Assembly (NCBI GenBank): GCA_035543115.1
Contig: DATKKF010000103.1
Coordinates: 1 to 37,905, forward strand
Length of the DNA stretch: 37,905 bases
Origin: RPRB01 sp035543115
Lineage (GTDB): Bacteria; Myxococcota; Myxococcia; Myxococcales; Myxococcaceae
Direction: 5' to 3'
Every line of letters begins with the position of its first letter. Position 1 is the stretch's first letter. The notes below the pieces were generated by a model that saw only the letters and a list, made by a program, of their open reading frames with translations, was not told the origin of the DNA and ran no database searches. The position numbers were made by a program, and so were the translations under genes. Below are positions 34,352 through 37,905 of the stretch, piece by piece.

Positions 34352-34386
34352 TCCGGTGCCGGTTCGGCCTAGACTGGGCCCCACCG

Positions 34387-34596
34387 ATGCCGATCGACAA
34401 GAACGCCGAGGAAGAGGATCTGCGCGAGGAGCGCCGACAGCGCGCCTACACCGACTACGACTGCCCGTCGTGTAACGCCAACAATCCCACGGAGATGGCC
34501 CTCCGGGACGGCGACGAGACGCGGTGCAACTACTGCGGCACCGAGTACAAGGTGCGCATCACCGACGAGGGCCGCCTCCGGCTGAAGGAGCTCTAG
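34387..34596 (+). CDS. Small zinc-ribbon protein
   Basis: 69 residues, ATG 34387. The middle holds two CxxC knuckles: C26-x2-C29 and C47-x2-C50, 17 residues apart, as in a zinc ribbon (DCPSCNANNP...TRCNYCGTEYKV). The N-terminus is charged (EEEDLREERRQR). Such small proteins bind nucleic acid or other proteins; no function is known. Its TAG stop shares CTAG (34593-34596) with the stop of the opposing YggS-family gene. Confidence 0.82.
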   Translation: MPIDKNAEEEDLREERRQRAYTDYDCPSCNANNPTEMALRDGDETRCNYCGTEYKVRITDEGRLRLKEL

Positions 34597-35273
34597 GCCG
34601 GCGCCCCCCGCGGCGGGCGTTCCCCGAAGATGGCGGTCCCCACCCGGACCACCGTTGCCCCCTCCTCGATGGCCACCTCGAAGTCGTGGGTGCTCCCCAT
34701 CGACAGGCCGGCGAGCCCGTGCTCCCGGCCAAGTGCGGCGAGCGCCCGGAAGAGCGGGCGCACCTCCTCTGCCGGGGCGAGCGGGGGCATGGTCATCAGC
34801 CCCACCAGCGCGAGGCCGGGCAGCGGGCGCACTGCCGCGAGGAGCGGCCCCAGCGCTGCCGGGGGGATGCCGCTCTTCGACGCCTCGCCGGCCACGTTCA
34901 CCTCGACGTACACCGCGAGCGGCGCACCGGTGCGACGCCGGGAGAGCTCCTGCGCGACCTCCAGCCGGTCCAGGGCATGGAAGACGTGCGCCGAGCGCGC
35001 CACGTACCGGGCCTTGTTGGTCTGCAGGGGGCCGATGGCGTGCCAGCGAAGGCCCTGGAGGTCCGAGAGCGCCTCCGCCTTGTCCCGGAGCTCCTGGGCA
35101 TAGTTCTCGCCGAAGGCCCGCGCCCCGGCGGCGTACGCGGCGCGGATGGCCTCGGGCGGCTGCAGCTTGCTGACCGCCACCAGCTCCACCGAGCCCCCGG
35201 GACGGTCGGCCCGCGTCGCCGCCGCCTGGACCCGCCCCAGCACCGCCCGCCAGCCTTCCGCCACGTCGGTCAT
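34593..35273 (-). CDS. YggS/PROSC-family pyridoxal phosphate homeostasis protein
   Basis: 226 residues. It binds PLP on K36 (AVSKLQP) in an alanine-racemase-like fold and buffers the cofactor. Signatures: AGARAFGENYAQEL, WHAIGPLQTNKARYV, HALDRLEVA, YVEVNVAGEASKSG and SMGSTHDFEVAIEEGATVVRVGTAIFG. It starts in the maf stop (ATGA) and ends inside the stop of the opposing zinc-ribbon gene. Confidence 0.95.
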   Translation of the reverse strand: MTDVAEGWRAVLGRVQAAATRADRPGGSVELVAVSKLQPPEAIRAAYAAGARAFGENYAQELRDKAEALSDLQGLRWHAIGPLQTNKARYVARSAHVFHALDRLEVAQELSRRRTGAPLAVYVEVNVAGEASKSGIPPAALGPLLAAVRPLPGLALVGLMTMPPLAPAEEVRPLFRALAALGREHGLAGLSMGSTHDFEVAIEEGATVVRVGTAIFGERPPRGAPA

Positions 35274-35854
35274 CGCCGCTCCCAGGGCAGCATGTACCCG
35301 GCGTCGCGGAGGAGCGCGAGCGTCTCGACCAGCGGCAGCCCCACCACCGCGCTGTGCGAGCCTTCGATGCGCTCGACCAGGAAGCCGCCGACGCCCTGGA
35401 CGGCGTAGGCGCCGGCCTTGTCCATGGGCTCGCCGGTGGAGACGTACCAGCAGAGGGCCGCATCGCTGGCGGCGGCGAAGGTGACGGCGGCGGTGACCAG
35501 CCGCGCCCCCGAGCCGGCGACGGCCACCGCGGTCAACACCTGATGCGTGCGGCCCGACAGCGCGCGGAGCATTGCCAGCGCCTCGTCCGCCGTGGCCGGC
35601 TTGCCCAGCACCGCGCCGTCGAGGACCACGCTGGTGTCGGCGGCGAGGACGGTCGCGTGGGGGTGACGGGCGTGGACGGCCGCGGCCTTCTCCCTCGCCA
35701 GGCGCACGACGTAGGCTTCGGCCTGCTCTCCCTGCTGGACGCTCTCGTCCAGGTGTGCCGGGTCGATGCGGAGCGGGATCCCCAGCTGCTCGAGCAGCGC
35801 CCGGCGGCGCGGGCTGGCCGAGGCCAGCACCAGGGGCGAGTGTGCGGGAGGCAT
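35270..35854 (-). CDS. maf: Maf-family nucleotide pyrophosphatase
   Basis: 194 residues, usual length. It hydrolyses non-canonical or selected nucleoside triphosphates (the YhdE/YceF type cannot be told from sequence). Motifs: LASASPRRRALLEQLG, the metal-binding ADTSVVLDGAVLGKP, LSGRTHQVLTAVAV, and GEPMDKAGAYAVQGVGGFLVERIEGSHSAVVGLP. Its stop overlaps the start of the YggS-family gene, giving a two-gene operon. It diverges from the GGDEF gene across 68 bases. Confidence 0.95.
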   Translation of the reverse strand: MPPAHSPLVLASASPRRRALLEQLGIPLRIDPAHLDESVQQGEQAEAYVVRLAREKAAAVHARHPHATVLAADTSVVLDGAVLGKPATADEALAMLRALSGRTHQVLTAVAVAGSGARLVTAAVTFAAASDAALCWYVSTGEPMDKAGAYAVQGVGGFLVERIEGSHSAVVGLPLVETLALLRDAGYMLPWERR

Positions 35855-35883
35855 GACTGACCCCCCGTCTAGCCAAAGGACGG

Positions 35884-35913
35884 TTGACCTGCCACGCCGG
35901 CGGCGCCCATCGT
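35884..35913 (+). promoter_or_regulatory. Candidate promoter of the GGDEF gene
   Basis: TTGACC (35884-35889) and CATCGT (35908-35913) with an 18-base spacing; the ATG follows at 35923. A short or absent leader is implied. Confidence 0.4.
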
Positions 35914-35922
35914 GCTGCTCGC

Positions 35923-36969
35923 ATGAGGGCCACGGACCTGCTCGGAGCGCTGCGCCGGACGGTGGAGCAGCTCGCCGCGTTCAACGAGCTGGCGAAGGCG
36001 CTGACCTCCACGCTCGAGTCCCGCGAGGTGCTGGGGCTGGTGATGCAGAAGGTGTCCGCGCTGCTGCGACCGGCGAACTGGTCGCTGCTCCTGCACGACG
36101 AGGCCACCGACACCCTCTACTTCGAGATCGCCGTGGGGGTGGGCGCAGACCGGCTCCGGAGCGAGCGCATCGCGGTGGGTGAGGGCATCGTCGGGACCGC
36201 GTTCCGCACCGGAAAGCCGCGGCTCGTCGACGACGTGCGGAGCGCGCCCGACTTCTCGCCCCGCTTCGACGCCCTCACCGAGTTCAGGACCGGCTCGGTG
36301 CTGGCCGTGCCCCTCATCTTTCGAGGGCGGGCGCTGGGAGTCATCGAGTTGGTGAACGGGGAGGGAGACGCGCGCTTCACCGAGGAGGATCTGGCGGCGG
36401 TGATGGCCATTGCCGACTTCGCGGCCATCGCCATCCAGAATGCCCGCGACTTCCAGCGCGTCCAGGAGCTCACCTTGGTGGACGAGCACACCGGCCTCGG
36501 AAACGTGCGCTCGCTCCGGAAGCAGCTCGACGCCGAGGTGACCCGCGCCCGGAGCCTCGGCCACCCGCTCTCGCTGCTCTTCCTCGACCTCGACCACTTC
36601 AAGACGGTGAACGACAGCCATGGCCACCTGGTGGGGAGCGCGCTGCTCCGCGAGGTCGGTGGGTTGCTCCGCGAGGAGCTGCGCCCGGTGGACGCCGCGT
36701 TTCGCTACGGCGGGGACGAGTTCGCGGTGATGCTGGTCGAGGTGGACGCCAAGAGTGCGGTGGAGACCGCGGACCGCCTGCTGGCGCGCTTCCGGGCGCA
36801 CCGGTTCGGCAAGGTGTCGGGGCTGGACCTCAAGGTGACCGCCAGCGTGGGCATCGCCGCCTGTCCCGAGCACGCGTCCCAGCCCACCGAGCTCATCGAG
36901 GCGGCGGACCGGGCGATGTACCTGGTGAAGGCGCGCGGCCGGGACGGGCTCGCGGTGGCGACGGGCTGA
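35923..36969 (+). CDS. GAF-GGDEF diguanylate cyclase
   Basis: 348 residues from ATG 35923 (an earlier start at 35884 lies on the promoter). A GAF sensor domain covers about 25-185 (LESREVLGLVMQKVSALL, RIAVGEGIVGTAFRTGKPRLVDDVRSAP, SVLAVPLIFRGRALGVIELVN). A GGDEF domain follows (DEHTGLGNVRSLRKQL, LFLDLDHFKTVNDSHGH, YGGDEFAVML with G263-F267). An inhibitory RxxD site (R254-P-V-D257) stands five residues before GGDEF, so product feedback is likely. It makes cyclic di-GMP from two GTP in response to a small ligand or partner. No EAL domain. It converges with the parvulin gene. Confidence 0.96.
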   Translation: MRATDLLGALRRTVEQLAAFNELAKALTSTLESREVLGLVMQKVSALLRPANWSLLLHDEATDTLYFEIAVGVGADRLRSERIAVGEGIVGTAFRTGKPRLVDDVRSAPDFSPRFDALTEFRTGSVLAVPLIFRGRALGVIELVNGEGDARFTEEDLAAVMAIADFAAIAIQNARDFQRVQELTLVDEHTGLGNVRSLRKQLDAEVTRARSLGHPLSLLFLDLDHFKTVNDSHGHLVGSALLREVGGLLREELRPVDAAFRYGGDEFAVMLVEVDAKSAVETADRLLARFRAHRFGKVSGLDLKVTASVGIAACPEHASQPTELIEAADRAMYLVKARGRDGLAVATG

Positions 36970-36970
36970 G

Positions 36971-37067
36971 GGCGCAGGGGCGCCGCTGTCGACCAGGCTC
37001 AGCCCCCCGCACCAGGGGGACGCCTGCGGGGCGGCGCAGGGGCGCCGCTGTCGACCAGGCTCAGCCC
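36971..37067. repeat. 35-bp direct repeat at the end of the parvulin gene
   Basis: Bases 36971-37005 and 37033-37067 are identical (35 of 35), period 62. The right copy includes the stop codon and last codons of the parvulin gene; the left copy is non-coding. Each copy contains GGCGC-AGGG-GCGCC. Between them CCTGCG (37023-37028) pairs with CGCAGG (37035-37040). It lies between two convergent genes and may serve as a two-way terminator. Confidence 0.75.
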
Positions 37068-37905
37068 TCGGCCGTCGGGGCGATCAGCTCCTCGTTCTTG
37101 ACGATGACCGCCGACTTCTTGAGCGCCGCGACGTAGGACTCCTGAAGCTCGGCCTGGCGCTGGCGCAAGGCCTCCTCGCGGAGCTCCGCCTTCTTCGCCT
37201 GGTAGCTCGCGTCGCTGGCCTTCTCCCGCGCGGTGACCTCGGCCACCACCAACGCGTCCCCGGCCTTGTACGTCCCCGGCAGCGGGCCGGGCCTCTCTGC
37301 GGCGAAGGCCGCCGCCTCGAGGTCGGGCGCCGGGCCGAGGCGCGGGATGGCCTGGGCGGTCTTGGGGAAGCTCCCGGTGTCGATGGCCCGTGGCCGCTCC
37401 CCTGGGTCGACCGACTGGGCGTCCTTGTCCTTCCTGTCCGGGAACTGGGTGGCGAGCGAGGTGCCCTTCTGCAGGGCCAGGGCGGCCTTCCTGGCGTCGG
37501 CATCGGCGAGCGCGGCGGCGCGCTGCCGCCGCATCAGCACCTGGGCGATCTCCCCGGAGACCGAAGCCAGCGGCTTCTCCTCGGCGGGCTTCTTCTCCTC
37601 CACCTGGAGGAGGTGCCAGCCGAAGGGGGTCAGCACCGGCTCGGACAGCTCGCCGATCTTGAGGTTGAACGCGGCCTGGGCGAAGGCGGGGACGAAGGTG
37701 CTCCGCTCGTTCCACCCCAGCTCGCCGCCCTGGGCCTTGCTCCCGGGGTCGTCCGAGGACTCCTTCGCCACCTCGGCGAAGTCCTTCCCGCCCTGGATCT
37801 GCTTGCGGAGCTCGACCGCCCGGTCGTGCGCCTTGGCCTTCTCGTCCTCGCCGGGGTTCCGGCCCATCCGGACCAGGATGTGCCGCACCCGCACCTGCTC
37901 GCCCT
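37061..37905 (-). CDS. Parvulin-type peptidyl-prolyl isomerase (SurA/PpiD-like), partial
   Basis: About 281 residues are visible; the gene continues past the window on the upstream side. The parvulin domain has RVRHILV, AVELRKQIQGGKDFAEVAKESSDDPGSKAQGGELGW, FVPAFAQAAFNLKIGELSEPVLTPFGWHLLQVEEKK. It speeds proline isomerisation of proteins in the periplasm and often helps outer-membrane protein folding. The C-terminal 170 residues are helical (DALVVAEVTAREKASDASYQAKKAELREEALRQRQAEL), like the chaperone arm of PpiD. The stop is at 37061. Confidence 0.93.
   Translation of the reverse strand, partial: GEQVRVRHILVRMGRNPGEDEKAKAHDRAVELRKQIQGGKDFAEVAKESSDDPGSKAQGGELGWNERSTFVPAFAQAAFNLKIGELSEPVLTPFGWHLLQVEEKKPAEEKPLASVSGEIAQVLMRRQRAAALADADARKAALALQKGTSLATQFPDRKDKDAQSVDPGERPRAIDTGSFPKTAQAIPRLGPAPDLEAAAFAAERPGPLPGTYKAGDALVVAEVTAREKASDASYQAKKAELREEALRQRQAELQESYVAALKKSAVIVKNEELIAPTAEG

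Noticed and set aside
34280..34384. N-terminal extension of the DUF3108 gene to 34384
   Set aside because: It would place a Pro/Gly-rich 35-residue segment before a good signal peptide and overlap the hairpin region; the GTG at 34279 is better.

Overview
The window is a very GC-rich, densely packed stretch of bacterial chromosome. The best taxonomic clue is the CdnL/CarD-type regulator at 20726-21220, whose sequence looks close to the Myxococcus xanthus protein from memory. A DUF507 gene, an orphan ADOP-type permease, two FHA proteins and several lipoprotein or membrane proteins of a kind common in Myxococcota fit that. I infer a myxobacterium or close relative. I see no tRNA, rRNA, insertion sequence, phage gene or CRISPR array. 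Most of the window is core chromosome.

Layout. 1-1087: end of a pappalysin-like secreted metalloprotease, coupled to a small HEAT-repeat protein. 1241-7749: a two-gene AddAB/RecBCD-like operon (nuclease subunit, then UvrD-family helicase), followed by purA (7764-9086). 9185-11418: a short-chain dehydrogenase and an aldehyde dehydrogenase in an overlapping operon with a palindromic operator in front, and a TetR regulator remnant just behind. 11771-14176: ADOP-type permease. 14239-15414: thiolase. 15494-17802: PH-like membrane protein, an FHA protein on the minus strand, and a CBM9-type lipoprotein. 17831-20502 (minus): comEC plus a small coupled gene. 20726-21926: cdnL and a membrane protein. 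21939-22667 (minus): second FHA protein. 22704-30029: cysS, an M28 peptidase, uvrB and uvrC. 30063-31173: a broken DUF507 copy followed by an intact one. 31553-31918: small hypothetical gene. 32012-33349 (minus): chromate transporter. 33518-34279 (minus): DUF3108 protein. 34387-34596: zinc-ribbon protein. 34593-35854 (minus): a PLP-binding YggS-family gene and a maf gene. 35923-36969: GAF-GGDEF diguanylate cyclase. 37061-37905 (minus): a parvulin-type prolyl isomerase running off the window.

How the genes fit together. Two DNA repair units stand out: the AddAB-like pair for double-strand break resection, and uvrB-uvrC for excision repair. comEC adds DNA uptake. Several genes are joined by 1-4 base overlaps of stop and start codons.

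The least ordinary points are these: the helicase subunit has a wrecked nuclease domain that still carries four iron-sulfur-type cysteines, so the pair appears to have one motor and one nuclease; the first DUF507 copy has lost about 127 bases compared with its neighbour and is split into two short frames meeting at a GTGA overlap; and a TetR N-terminal stub lies behind an SDR-ALDH operon whose promoter has a TetR-like palindrome. No clearly new multi-gene system is evident.
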